This document shows positions 26,121 to 34,190 of a stretch of DNA of 40,838 nt, piece after piece (position 1 is the first letter of the stretch; every line of letters begins with the position of its first letter). Both the position numbers and the translations under genes were made by a program. Source of the stretch: SURF-21 sp964462595 (GTDB taxonomy: Bacteria; Actinomycetota; Geothermincolia; Geothermincolales; RBG-13-55-18); assembly GCA_964462595.1 (NCBI GenBank), contig CAYWXM010000001.1:1-40838 (forward strand). The letters run 5' to 3'. The notes below the pieces were generated by a model. That model worked only from the letters and a program-made list of their open reading frames with translations, was not told the DNA's origin and searched no databases.

Positions 26121-27548
26121 TCAGTCGACCTCTATGCCGGCCAGCCTCTTGGCGATGTCCTTTTTCTCCTGGATGTCGTAAGTGCCCAGGATGGCGATGT
26201 CCTCCATGATGGGCGAGCCACCGCCGTGCACGCCTGCGTACTGCCACACGCCGGCCATGGAGGAGCAGGAGAAGTCGCTTACCCAGGCGAAGCACTTGTA
26301 CATGTCCTCGGGGCTCACGTGGTCCGCGCGTGTGAGGTATTTCTTCACCAGCTCGCCCACCTCGGGGCTCACGAACTCGTCGCTGTAGGGCAGGGTCGCC
26401 GGGAGGCCGCCGGCGATCTCGGCGAGGATGTCGTATTCGTGGTAGATGTTCACCCCCGCGTGCTTGCGGGCCACGTTGCAGAAGACCGTGTCCGGTATCT
26501 GGGTGCCGGAGGGGGCCTTCTTGGACTTGACGGCCGCCGCGATACCGGTGCCGTAGACGAGTTCGGCCACGCTGATGATCTCGGCCAGCTTGTGGCGTAT
26601 GTGGTTCTCCTTCTCGATGCCGTTGTATTCGGCAACCAGGGCCGTGGTGCCCGTGAGCACGTCGGACATGGCCGGCTTGCACCCGGTGTAGGAATGGCGG
26701 TGGTAGAGCGCGAAGAGCAGGGCCAGCTGCCCGCCGAACTCCGTCTCCCCGTTGAGGAAGACCCTTTCCCAGGGCACGAAGACGTCGTCAAAGATGGTGA
26801 GCGACTCGATCTCCCCCTTGCCGGAGAGGGCCGTCGACAGCTCGGGCACGCGGTCGCGGTACCTCGCGCCACGGCATACCAGCTTCACGCCCGGCCAGTC
26901 CCCCGGGACGGCGATGGCCACCGCCCAGTCCTTTTCTTCCGGGGTGAGGAAGCGCGTGGGGATGGCGATGATCTCGTCGGCGAGGGGGGCGAAGGAGTTA
27001 TGGGCCTTGGCCCCGCGCACCACGATGCCGTCCTTGCGCCTTTCCACCACGCGCATGTACTGGTCGGGGTCGGTCTGCTGGTGCGGCCTCATCCTGCGGT
27101 GCCCCTTGGTATCGGACTGCGCGCAGCAACCCACTATGTCCTTTTCCTGCCACATCTTGAGGTACTCCAGGAAGCGCGGGTAGTACTCGGTTCCGTGGGC
27201 CTGGTCGCACTGGTAGGTGATGACCGAGAGCGCGTTCATGGCGTCGGTGCCCATGCAGCGCGCGATGCACCCGCCTATGAGGCGGCAGGACATGCGCGTC
27301 ATCTCCTGCTTGTTGAGGAGGTCCTCGGGGCTCTGGTTGATGTGGCAGAAGCGGTTGACGAGCTCGCCGTTCAGGTGCGACTTGGCGGTGGTCAGGTGCT
27401 GCACCTCTTTGGCGTGGGCGAGTTCCACGGTAAGGTCCAGTATTTCCGTGCCTGGAAGGTTTTCCCTCCCGAGCACCTCCCCCCCCATGTAGACGTTGGG
27501 TTTCATGGCCTTGAGGCCCTCGTGATACTCGTCGACCGTGCGTATCAT
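26121..27548 (-). CDS. 4-hydroxybutyryl-CoA dehydratase/vinylacetyl-CoA isomerase family protein
   Basis: The 475-residue protein has the four ligands of the [4Fe-4S] cluster known in AbfD with matching spacing: C94 and C98 ('GGCIARC', 4 apart) and H283 and C290 ('HRHSYTGC', 7 apart). In the Clostridium enzyme these are C99, C103, H292 and C299. FAD-binding family segments such as 'GAKAHNSFAPLADE' and 'DDVFVPWERVF' are present. The known reaction dehydrates 4-hydroxybutyryl-CoA to crotonyl-CoA through a ketyl radical; the enzyme is oxygen-sensitive. The second ATG (27548) is preferred because GGAGG lies 8 bases upstream; the ATG at 27554 is too close. A TetR regulator is divergent. No CoA-transferase or 4-hydroxybutyrate dehydrogenase is nearby, so the substrate is not certain. 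Confidence 0.93.
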   Translation of the reverse strand: MIRTVDEYHEGLKAMKPNVYMGGEVLGRENLPGTEILDLTVELAHAKEVQHLTTAKSHLNGELVNRFCHINQSPEDLLNKQEMTRMSCRLIGGCIARCMGTDAMNALSVITYQCDQAHGTEYYPRFLEYLKMWQEKDIVGCCAQSDTKGHRRMRPHQQTDPDQYMRVVERRKDGIVVRGAKAHNSFAPLADEIIAIPTRFLTPEEKDWAVAIAVPGDWPGVKLVCRGARYRDRVPELSTALSGKGEIESLTIFDDVFVPWERVFLNGETEFGGQLALLFALYHRHSYTGCKPAMSDVLTGTTALVAEYNGIEKENHIRHKLAEIISVAELVYGTGIAAAVKSKKAPSGTQIPDTVFCNVARKHAGVNIYHEYDILAEIAGGLPATLPYSDEFVSPEVGELVKKYLTRADHVSPEDMYKCFAWVSDFSCSSMAGVWQYAGVHGGGSPIMEDIAILGTYDIQEKKDIAKRLAGIEVD

Positions 27549-27580
27549 CGCCATCCCCTCCTATATACGAACTTCAGATA

Positions 27581-27609
27581 TTGCTTAATAATTATAGATA
27601 AATTACAAT
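27581..27609 (+). promoter_or_regulatory. sigma-70-type promoter for the tetR-like gene
   Basis: TTGCTT (27581-27586), a 17-base spacer and TACAAT (27604-27609). The predicted start near 27616 falls at the edge of the palindromic operator. Confidence 0.55.
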
Positions 27610-27620
27610 AGTAATGTCAA
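27591..27620 (-). promoter_or_regulatory. sigma-70-type promoter for the dehydratase gene
   Basis: On the minus strand, consensus TTGACA (27620-27615) and consensus TATAAT (27596-27591) have an 18-base spacer. The predicted start is near 27584. The -35 overlaps the end of the palindrome at 27617-27645. Confidence 0.7.
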
Positions 27621-27645
27621 TTTCTAAGTAATACTAAGAAATTGA
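27617..27645. promoter_or_regulatory. 29-bp palindrome, candidate TetR operator
   Basis: The sequence from TCAATTTCT to AGAAATTGA is a near-perfect inverted repeat (two mismatched positions besides the centre). It covers the -35 of the dehydratase promoter and the first transcribed bases of the tetR-like gene, ending 9 bases before the regulator's ATG. One protein bound here could repress both genes. A second small inverted repeat, ATTAC/GTAAT, sits beside it at 27602-27615. Confidence 0.65.
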
Positions 27646-27654
27646 GGTTAAAAG

Positions 27655-28296
27655 ATGGGGAACGACCGTAAAATAAAGGATAAATTCTCACTTATCATCG
27701 CAGCGGCCCTGGAGGTTTTCGGGGAGAAGGGTTTCTACAACGCCACCATCGCCGAGATCGCCAAGGCGGCCGGGGTATCCGAGGCGACCATCTACGAGTA
27801 CTTCGGGAGCAAGGAGGACCTGCTCTTCGCCATTCCCGGCGAGATCACCAGCCGGGCGGTGGATTTCATGGAGTCCATGAGCCCGTACATCAAGGGCGCG
27901 GAGAACAAGCTGAGGGCCATATGCTACGGTTATTTCAACCTCTATAGAGACAACCCCGACTATTCCTCGCTGGTGCTGCTGGACCTCAAGCATAACCGCA
28001 AGTTCATGGAGGCGGAGGGTTACGAGGCGGTGAAGCGGGCGGCCAATTCCATACTCAAGGCCATCGAGGAGGGTGTGGGGTCGGGCGAGTTCAAGAAGGA
28101 TATCGACCCCTACCTGGTGCGCTCCATGATCCTGGGGACCATAGAGCACGTCTTCTTCCGCTGGCACCTCAAGGGCAGGAAAGAAGAGGTCGCCGACTTT
28201 ATCGACCCCATGATGGACATCATCACGGGCGGGATCAAGAACGACGGAGGGCCCCGCTCCTACCAGCTGAACATCACCCTCCCGCCCCTGGCCTAG
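27655..28296 (+). CDS. TetR/AcrR-family transcriptional regulator
   Basis: The 213-residue protein has the standard N-terminal helix-turn-helix ('IIAAALEVFGEKGFYNATIAEIAKAAGVSEATIYEYFGSKEDLLF', about 13-57) and a helical ligand-binding domain. The C-terminal part resembles FadR/AcrR-type regulators of fatty-acyl metabolism ('LVRSMILGTIEHVFFRWHLKGR'), so an acyl-CoA ligand is plausible but inferred. It is divergent from the dehydratase gene and an operator-like palindrome lies directly upstream. GAGG 7 bases before the ATG is the ribosome site. It probably represses itself and the dehydratase. Confidence 0.93.
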   Translation: MGNDRKIKDKFSLIIAAALEVFGEKGFYNATIAEIAKAAGVSEATIYEYFGSKEDLLFAIPGEITSRAVDFMESMSPYIKGAENKLRAICYGYFNLYRDNPDYSSLVLLDLKHNRKFMEAEGYEAVKRAANSILKAIEEGVGSGEFKKDIDPYLVRSMILGTIEHVFFRWHLKGRKEEVADFIDPMMDIITGGIKNDGGPRSYQLNITLPPLA

Positions 28297-28491
28297 GCCG
28301 GGGGCCGTACGAGGCCGTTGCCGCATAAGGGGTGAACGGGGTTTTGCTGTGTTTTCCCGTCGTTTCTACTCGTGCCGCCACCGCGCTTAAAGCCGGTCAA
28401 AAGACTTAAAGGGGAAGGTGTTTGAGGCCTGGTGTGGAAGAACTCTGTGGATATGCCTACAACGCGAAACGTTCGAAAGGGGAGACGTACC
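28297..28491. other. intergenic, no gene seen
   Basis: The stretch after the regulator holds a weak hairpin ACGGG/CCCGT (28336-28360) that might end the regulator transcript. No supported gene. Confidence 0.4.
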
Positions 28492-28632
28492 TTGTGCATG
28501 ATGTTTCATGAGGTAGATTGTTCCCGGTGCCCGTTTGTTTCCTGCTGTAACCATCCGCAATTCTACCTGGCCCTGCAATGCGCCAGGCGGACGCACGGGG
28601 AAAAGACGGGAACCACCCGAAGGGCGGCCTGA
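28492..28632 (+). CDS. possible small Cys-rich protein
   Basis: A 46-residue frame with TTG start has GGGGAG 7 bases upstream. The product is 'MCMMFHEVDCSRCPFVSCCN...' with Cys-x2-Cys-x4-Cys-Cys, a pattern that could bind a metal. I do not recognise a family. The tail (RRTHGEKTGTTRRAA) is basic. The reading frame is short in GC-rich DNA, so it may be chance; the ribosome site and the Cys spacing are the only support. Confidence 0.35.
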   Translation: MCMMFHEVDCSRCPFVSCCNHPQFYLALQCARRTHGEKTGTTRRAA

Positions 28633-28879
28633 CAACCGCAGGCGGCGCCTGACACCTTCGTTGCCCGCCCTTGTCCGAGCGGCACCGGCTTCCGCCAACA
28701 TGATATCGCTGCCACTATCGCCGTAACAGCCATTATCCTTGCGGGCGGGGATAGCTCCCGGGCTACCGCCTTCTGCTGCGCCGTTGCCATATATCTCGTT
28801 AAACCAATCCACCAGGGGGTAGAATCATGGTGAGCATATTGCAATCACGGCGAACGTATCTGGATATGGAGGTGGTAGC
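28633..28879. other. intergenic region upstream of the sms genes
   Basis: No gene is supported. A TAGAAT (about 28818-28823) with a weak CGTTAA-like -35 at 17 bases may be the promoter of the SmsC-SmsB operon. Confidence 0.3.
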
Positions 28880-29632
28880 GTGGCAGGCGGGAACGGCAGA
28901 TACGGAAAGATACTGGAGCTGGAGGACCTCGCCATAGCGGTGGAGGGCAGGCAGATCCTGCACGACATAAACCTGGAGATCAGGCACGGCGAGACACACG
29001 TGCTCTTCGGCCCCAACGGGTCGGGCAAGACGTCCCTGCTCATGGCGCTGATGGGTTTTCCCCATTACCGGGTGACGAAGGGACGCATGGTCCTCGACGG
29101 GGAGGACATAACCGGGCTGCAGCCGGACGAGAGGGCCAGGCAAGGCATGGGGATCATGTTCCAGAGGCCGCCTACCGTGAGGGGCGTATCCCTGGAACAG
29201 ATGGTCAGCATCAGCTCCAGGGACGACCTCGACGTGAAAGCCCTCGCCGGCGAGATGAACCTGGACGATTTCCTGGACCGCGACGTGAACTACGGGTTCT
29301 CGGGCGGCGAGATCAAGCGTTCCGAGCTGTTGCAGCTGCAGGCCCAGAAGCCCGAACTGGTGCTACTGGACGAGCCGGAATCTGGGGTGGACATGGAGAA
29401 CCTCGACCTGGTGGGAAAGGCCATCAGCAAGCTGTTGCAGAAGCAGCTGGTGAGGAAGCGGCACAAGAGCGGCCTCATCATCACCCACACCGGCTACATC
29501 CTGGACTACGTGGAGGCGGACCACGGCCACGTCCTCTACGGCGGCACCATCATCTGTTCCGGCAACCCCAGGGAACAGTTGAAGACCATCCGCGAGTGCG
29601 GATTCGAGGAGTGTGCGACATGCACGCGCTAG
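28880..29632 (+). CDS. SmsC/SufC-like ABC ATPase for Fe-S cluster assembly
   Basis: The 250-residue soluble ABC ATPase has Walker A GPNGSGKT (44-51), the signature SGGEIKR (141-147), and Walker B 'VLLDEPESGVD' (161-171). The Sga-type 'GGEIKR' signature and 'PESGVD' are SufC-like and differ from transporter ATPases. The GTG start has GGAGGT 6 bases upstream. It overlaps the next gene, a SufB-like scaffold, by 13 bases. Together they match the minimal two-gene SmsCB system described in archaea and anaerobic bacteria; no SufS, SufU, SufD or SufE gene is nearby. The complex assembles Fe-S clusters in the cytoplasm. Confidence 0.9.
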   Translation: MAGGNGRYGKILELEDLAIAVEGRQILHDINLEIRHGETHVLFGPNGSGKTSLLMALMGFPHYRVTKGRMVLDGEDITGLQPDERARQGMGIMFQRPPTVRGVSLEQMVSISSRDDLDVKALAGEMNLDDFLDRDVNYGFSGGEIKRSELLQLQAQKPELVLLDEPESGVDMENLDLVGKAISKLLQKQLVRKRHKSGLIITHTGYILDYVEADHGHVLYGGTIICSGNPREQLKTIRECGFEECATCTR

Positions 29633-30843
29633 AGGAGATCAGGGAAAGGGCGCGGGCGGCCACGGAGAAGCCGGCCATCTACGGCAGCGACCTCGACCTG
29701 TGCTCGTACACCAGCGAGGCCGGGGAATGCGCGTATGCCGAGAGCCTGGAGGAGATCGAGGACCTCGAGGCCGAGGAGATGGAAAAATCGGGCATGGTGA
29801 AAAGCGGCGAGGAGCGCTCGGGCTCCTTCGTGCAGATAGACGGGACGGTGGTGCACAGCAAGGCCCTGGAAAAAGGCCTGGAGATCCTGAGCTGCCGCGA
29901 GGCGCTGGATAAATACGACTGGCTGTGGGATTACTACTGGAACGCCGTCGCGGTGGATACGGACAAGTACACCGCGGACGTGGCACTGAACCCCTTCGAC
30001 GGCTACTTCATGAGGGCCATGCCGGGCTCGCGCACCGTCTATCCCCTGCAGGCCTGCCTCTACATCCGCGAGCCGCGCTACGTGCAGAGGGTCCACAACA
30101 TCGTCATCGCCGAGGAAGGGTCCGAACTGCACATCATCACCGGTTGCGCCAGCAGGCACGATATCGGTACGGCGCTGCATCTCGGAGTCTCGGAGTTCTA
30201 TATCAAGAAAAACGCCAAGCTGACCTTCACCATGGTGCACAACTGGTCGGAGGGCATAGACGTGAGGCCGCGCAGCGCCGTGGTGGTGGATGAAGGCGGG
30301 CTGTACATGTCGAATTACGTGGCCATGGAGGACGTGCACAGCATCCAGACCTATCCCACCGCGCACCTGGTCGGCGAGGGCGCCACGGCGCGCTTCAACT
30401 CCATCCTCGTGGCCCAGCCGGGAAGCGAGCTGGACGTGGGCTCGCGCGTCATCCTCGGCGCTCCCGGGTGCAACGCCGAGATAATATCCCGCGCCATAAC
30501 CAGGGGCGGGGACATCGTGGCCCGGGGCCATATACGTGGCGACGTGGGCGGGATCAAGGCCCACCTCGAGTGCAACGGGCTCATCCTGGAGGGCGGCGGC
30601 TCCATTTACGCCGTGCCGGAACTGGAAGGCAGGCACCCCGAGGTGGACATGTCCCACGAGGCCGCGGTGGGCAAGATCGCCCAGGACGAGGTGGAGTACC
30701 TGATGGCGCGCGGCCTGAGCGAGGAGGAGGCCACCGCCACCATCGTGCGCGGTTTCCTCAACGTCAAGATAGAGGGCCTGCCGCCGATCCTGGAGCGCGA
30801 GATACAGAGGATGATGGAGCAATCCAAGGAAAAAGCCCTTTGA
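29620..30843 (+). CDS. SmsB/SufB-like Fe-S cluster scaffold
   Basis: The 407-residue protein has an N-terminal helical part and a right-handed β-helix like SufB/SufD. C318 in 'HLECNGLIL' aligns with the Cys405 scaffold residue of E. coli SufB, and H346 in 'SHEAAVGKI' with the conserved His of that family. The C terminus 'YLMARGLSEEEATATIVRGFLNV' is the standard SufB/SufD ending. The ATG at 29620 has GAGGAG 8 bases upstream and overlaps the end of smsC, which suggests translational coupling. A single scaffold would form a homodimer with SmsC in place of the SufB-SufD pair. Confidence 0.9.
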   Translation: MHALEEIRERARAATEKPAIYGSDLDLCSYTSEAGECAYAESLEEIEDLEAEEMEKSGMVKSGEERSGSFVQIDGTVVHSKALEKGLEILSCREALDKYDWLWDYYWNAVAVDTDKYTADVALNPFDGYFMRAMPGSRTVYPLQACLYIREPRYVQRVHNIVIAEEGSELHIITGCASRHDIGTALHLGVSEFYIKKNAKLTFTMVHNWSEGIDVRPRSAVVVDEGGLYMSNYVAMEDVHSIQTYPTAHLVGEGATARFNSILVAQPGSELDVGSRVILGAPGCNAEIISRAITRGGDIVARGHIRGDVGGIKAHLECNGLILEGGGSIYAVPELEGRHPEVDMSHEAAVGKIAQDEVEYLMARGLSEEEATATIVRGFLNVKIEGLPPILEREIQRMMEQSKEKAL

Positions 30844-30878
30844 GGCCTGCTCGCATCGATCCCCTCACGGAGCCCGCG

Positions 30879-30918
30879 AAAAGCGAAAAAGCCGGCTCCG
30901 GAACATGGCCTCGCTTTT
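30879..30918 (+). terminator. possible terminator after smsB
   Basis: An 8-bp inverted repeat AAAAGCGA/TCGCTTTT with a 24-base loop ends in a T run, 36 bases after the smsB stop. Confidence 0.35.
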
Positions 30919-30935
30919 TGAGGTAGACTCTACAT

Positions 30936-31226
30936 ATGGGAATATTTGATAGACTGCGCGGGAAGCCTTCGGACGTCGAGGTGGTGTTCGCCGGGGACCG
31001 CATGGAGGCGGAACTGGTGATGCGCATCCTGCAGGAGGAGGGGTTCCATCCCCGCGAATGGGCGGATCTGCCCGCCCCGAGTTATGCCGGACCCATAGGC
31101 ATGGCGCGCGTCGTCGTCCCCCCCGCGGAAGCTGAGTCCGCGAGGGCGTTTCTGGCCGAGCTCGAGCTTTCCGCCGGCGAGGAAGCCGAAGGGGAAGGGG
31201 ATGCGGGTCCGGATACGTATGAATAA
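30936..31226 (+). CDS. DUF2007-like small protein
   Basis: The 96-residue protein has 'EVVFAGDRMEAELVMRILQEEGF' and 'VVVPPAEAESARAFLAEL', the two halves of the DUF2007 fold (also called putative signal-transducing protein; related to GlnB-like ferredoxin-like folds). A disordered acidic tail follows ('EEAEGEGDAGPDTYE'). It has no known reaction. It starts 92 bases after smsB with a weak ribosome site (GAGG 12 bases upstream), so it may be independent or the tail of the sms transcript. Confidence 0.75.
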   Translation: MGIFDRLRGKPSDVEVVFAGDRMEAELVMRILQEEGFHPREWADLPAPSYAGPIGMARVVVPPAEAESARAFLAELELSAGEEAEGEGDAGPDTYE

Positions 31227-31377
31227 GGGAAAAGGACGGGCGGGCCGGAGGTACGTCGGCCGCGAGGGTGATCTGTGAATAAAAGTACGTGACTGTAAAA
31301 TCTCTCTTGCCGTGAGCCGATAATAGTAAGATGTGGCCGTTAGCTTTTGTGGCGATCAGATATGGGAGGTGTGCATG

Positions 31378-31803
31378 ATGTCCACGACGCGCAAGGTCGT
31401 TGTCCTGGCGGCTTTAACGGTTCTTGCCGCTGCGATACTCGTCGCGGTCCCCGGCTGTTCTGGAGGCAGCGACGAAGGCCAGTTGGAGGAGGAGTACCAG
31501 AGGGGTTACCAGGATGGGGTCAAGGCGGAACAGGCGAAGTGGAGCGATGAGAAACTCCAGCTTGCCCGGACCATGATCGAGGAGCAGGAGGCCAGCCAGG
31601 AGAGCATCCAGAGGTTGCTCAACGGCGAGTTCGCTAACGTGACCGCGGACGCGGTGACCGTGGACGGGGACACCGCCCAGGTGAAGATAACGGGGAATTT
31701 CAAGGACGGCAGCACCATACCCGGAACGGTGGACCTGATCAAGATCGACGGCATGTGGTATATGCAGAGTATCACCGCGGATAAGGGAAGCACCCCCAGC
31801 TGA
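31378..31803 (+). CDS. lipoprotein with small C-terminal β domain
   Basis: The 141-residue protein has a lipoprotein signal with Cys 27 ('VAVPGC'), a charged coil ('EGQLEEEYQRGYQDGVKAEQAKW') and a C-terminal region of alternating β-strands ('GDTAQVKITGNFKDGS', 'LIKIDGMWYMQSI'). I do not recognise a named family. It and the next gene share the 'EG.LE.E..RGY' segment and the C-terminal domain, so they are tandem paralogues. GGAGGT lies 7 bases before this ATG; the preceding ATG at 31375 is the alternative. It is probably anchored to the outer face of the cell membrane. Confidence 0.8.
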   Translation: MSTTRKVVVLAALTVLAAAILVAVPGCSGGSDEGQLEEEYQRGYQDGVKAEQAKWSDEKLQLARTMIEEQEASQESIQRLLNGEFANVTADAVTVDGDTAQVKITGNFKDGSTIPGTVDLIKIDGMWYMQSITADKGSTPS

Positions 31804-31804
31804 G

Positions 31805-32230
31805 ATGAAGGAGAATACGTCGCCGCTCCGCGGCGCACGCACCGTCCTGCTCTGCATGCTCGCGTTCGTGCTGGCTGCGGCATGCCTCACCCTTTCCGGA
31901 TGCTTCACCGATGAAGGTGAACTGGAGGATGAGTTCAGCAGGGGATACGCGGCGGGGGAGGCGGCAGCCCGGGCACAACTGGTGGGCGACCAGGAGAGCC
32001 TGGCAAGCGAGGAATCGCAGGGAGTGCTCGCCGCGGTCGGCGAGGGCAGGGCGGTGAACCTGGAACTCAAGGAATACACCGTAGAGGGAGACACCTGCAG
32101 GGCGTACGGGACGATGGCGCTCAACGACGGCAATACCATTTACGTATCCCTTCTGCTGGAGAAAAAAGACGGTATCTGGACGATCACCGAGCTGGGGCAG
32201 GCGAGCGCGGGAGAAGAGCCCCGGCAATAA
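31805..32230 (+). CDS. lipoprotein, paralogue of the preceding gene
   Basis: The 141-residue protein has a signal with Cys 33 ('LTLSGC'), then 'EGELEDEFSRGYAAG', as in its neighbour, and a C-terminal β domain ending 'LEKKDGIWTITELGQ'. The ATG is one base after the upstream stop, so translation is probably coupled. The next gene is a Wzz/BY-kinase 44 bases on. The two lipoproteins may work with the surface polysaccharide machinery, which is inferred from position only. Confidence 0.8.
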   Translation: MKENTSPLRGARTVLLCMLAFVLAAACLTLSGCFTDEGELEDEFSRGYAAGEAAARAQLVGDQESLASEESQGVLAAVGEGRAVNLELKEYTVEGDTCRAYGTMALNDGNTIYVSLLLEKKDGIWTITELGQASAGEEPRQ

Positions 32231-32273
32231 CAATGCAAGTCGTGCGGCGCGCGTAAGGACGGAGAACCGGGTC

Positions 32274-33836
32274 TTGGAACTCAAGGATTACATCAACGTC
32301 ATCAGGAAGAGAAAATGGTGGGTCATCGCTTCCATCCTGCTGGTTACCGGGGCCGCGCTGCTCTACTCTTTCTTCCTGCAGGGCACCCTTTACCAGGCCT
32401 CTTCCTGGGTGGTCATCAAGGAAAAGCCCCTGGAGAGCACCGTCCTCGAGGAGACCATCAGCGAACTGTCGACCCAGCCGGAGAGGTCGCTGCAGACCCA
32501 GGTGGAGTTGCTCAAGACCAAGGAGATGGCGAAGAAAGTCGTGGAGGCCCTGCAGCTCGACCTCTCGCCTCCCGGCCTCATGGCCAAGATAAACGTGGAG
32601 CCGCTCAGCAACACCAACATCATCGTCATCAAGGCCACCGACCGCTACCCCGAGCTGGCGCGGGATATCGCCAACCAGTACGCCAACGTCTACCAGGAGT
32701 GGCGGCGCAGCGAGAACGTCAAGGAGATCGCCAAGGCCAGGGCGGAGGTGTGGGAGGTTCTGCAGTCCACCAAGGACGAGGCCATCGAGCTCTCCCGCGA
32801 GATCGAGGCGCGCTTCGGCAACCAGGCCATACCCGAGGAGCTGAAGGTGGAGCAGCAGATAGCCTACAATTACTACGTCGACCTGCAGCGCATCTACCGC
32901 GAGCTCTCCATCTCCGAGGACCTCATGTCCGGCGGCCTGGAGGTCATCGTCGACGAGGACGTGCCCACCAGCCCGGTCAGCCCCCGCCCGGTGCGCAACG
33001 GCGTGCTGGCCTTCTTCCTGGGGGCAATACTCGGCCTGGGGCTCGCATTCCTCGTCGATTACCTGGACGATTCCATCGAGTCGCGGGACGAGGTGCAGCG
33101 GCTGTACGAGGCCCCGGTCCTGGGCGAGATACCCCGCTATCGCGAGCTGGAGGGCGAGCAGCGGCGCTCGTCCCTGGTTATGGTCTCGGAGCCGAAATCG
33201 CCCGTGGCGGAGTCCTTCCGGGCCCTGCGCACCAACATCCAGTACGTGAACTACGAGCGCCGGCTCAAGGTGCTCATGGTCACCAGCGCCGGCCCGGCGG
33301 CGGGAAAGACCTTCGTGCTGGCCAACCTGTCGGTGTCCCTGGCGGAGGCCGGGCACCGCGTGATCGCGGTCTGTTGCGACATGCGGCGTCCCGCACTGCA
33401 CGAGTTCTTCCACCTTAGCAACTCGGAAGGCCTGTCCACGGTGCTGGTGGGGAAGAAGACCCTGGAGGAATGCCTGAAGCGGTCGGGCAAGCGCAACCTG
33501 CAGGTGCTGACCAGCGGCCCGCTGCCCCCGAATCCCTCGGAGCTGATAGGCTCGCGGCGCATGAACGAGCTGGTGGCGCAGGCCAAGTCCATGGCCGATT
33601 TCGTCCTCATCGACACGCCGCCCGTACTGGCGGTATCGGACGCGGCCGTGCTTGCCCCACGCACCGACGGGGTGTTCCTGGTATGCGGCATGGGTATGGC
33701 GAAGCGCGACGATGCCCGCAAGACGAGGGACCTCCTGCAGCAGGTGAACAGCAACGTGGTCGGCGTGGTGCTCAATTACATGGACGAGGCCAGGAGCTAC
33801 GGCTATTACTATTATTACAGCAATAACGCCGGGTAG
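32274..33836 (+). CDS. Wzz-domain polysaccharide co-polymerase fused to a BY-kinase
   Basis: The 520-residue protein has an N-terminal membrane helix (~15-35), a periplasm-type Wzz domain with coiled coil, a second helix (~243-262) and a cytosolic ParA-like kinase domain. The kinase has Walker A GPAAGKT (340-346), a Walker A' 'AVCCDMRRP' (365-373) and Walker B 'VLIDTPP' (444-450). The C terminus has a tyrosine cluster, Y509 and Y511-Y515, the autophosphorylation tail of BY-kinases. Walker A' has a Cys where relatives usually have Asp. Start is TTG with GGAG 9 bases upstream. It probably sets exopolysaccharide chain length and export, although glycosyltransferases are not in the window. Confidence 0.92.
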   Translation: MELKDYINVIRKRKWWVIASILLVTGAALLYSFFLQGTLYQASSWVVIKEKPLESTVLEETISELSTQPERSLQTQVELLKTKEMAKKVVEALQLDLSPPGLMAKINVEPLSNTNIIVIKATDRYPELARDIANQYANVYQEWRRSENVKEIAKARAEVWEVLQSTKDEAIELSREIEARFGNQAIPEELKVEQQIAYNYYVDLQRIYRELSISEDLMSGGLEVIVDEDVPTSPVSPRPVRNGVLAFFLGAILGLGLAFLVDYLDDSIESRDEVQRLYEAPVLGEIPRYRELEGEQRRSSLVMVSEPKSPVAESFRALRTNIQYVNYERRLKVLMVTSAGPAAGKTFVLANLSVSLAEAGHRVIAVCCDMRRPALHEFFHLSNSEGLSTVLVGKKTLEECLKRSGKRNLQVLTSGPLPPNPSELIGSRRMNELVAQAKSMADFVLIDTPPVLAVSDAAVLAPRTDGVFLVCGMGMAKRDDARKTRDLLQQVNSNVVGVVLNYMDEARSYGYYYYYSNNAG

Positions 33837-34190
33837 GATTTCCACCCTTTCCCCGTGCGAAAGCGGGTTTTTCGCACCCGGGCGCCTTCGCAGCACGGTG
33901 AGATCCATAAGGCCGGTATGGGGCCGGGGGACCCTGTAAATACCTGCCCCGGGATCACGGTTTCCGCACCCCTCCCGGGCATCGGTCCGAGCCGTCCAGG
34001 CTGGGCGGGTATGAAGGATAAAACGCCGCCCTGCGCAAATAATGGAAATATAAGGGGCTTCTGGATGACGCAAGCCGGGAGAGCGCTAAAAGGAAGCGGC
34101 CGAGATGACGATATAGATAATTATGCGGCATCTGCCGCTGTGTTATATTGATTGGTGATAAAGCCCGAGAGAACGAGAGAGGCGGTTGGG
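33837..34190. other. intergenic region with hairpins
   Basis: No gene is supported. An 8-bp stem GTGCGAAA/TTTCGCAC (33855-33877) lies 18 bases after the BY-kinase stop and may be a terminator. A second hairpin GCGGCA/TGCCGC (34125-34138) precedes the next gene, near an AT-rich stretch that may be its promoter. Confidence 0.45.

Noticed and set aside
32184..34073. Long minus-strand frame opposite the BY-kinase
   Set aside because: Shadow of a coding strand with clear Walker motifs; no motifs of its own.
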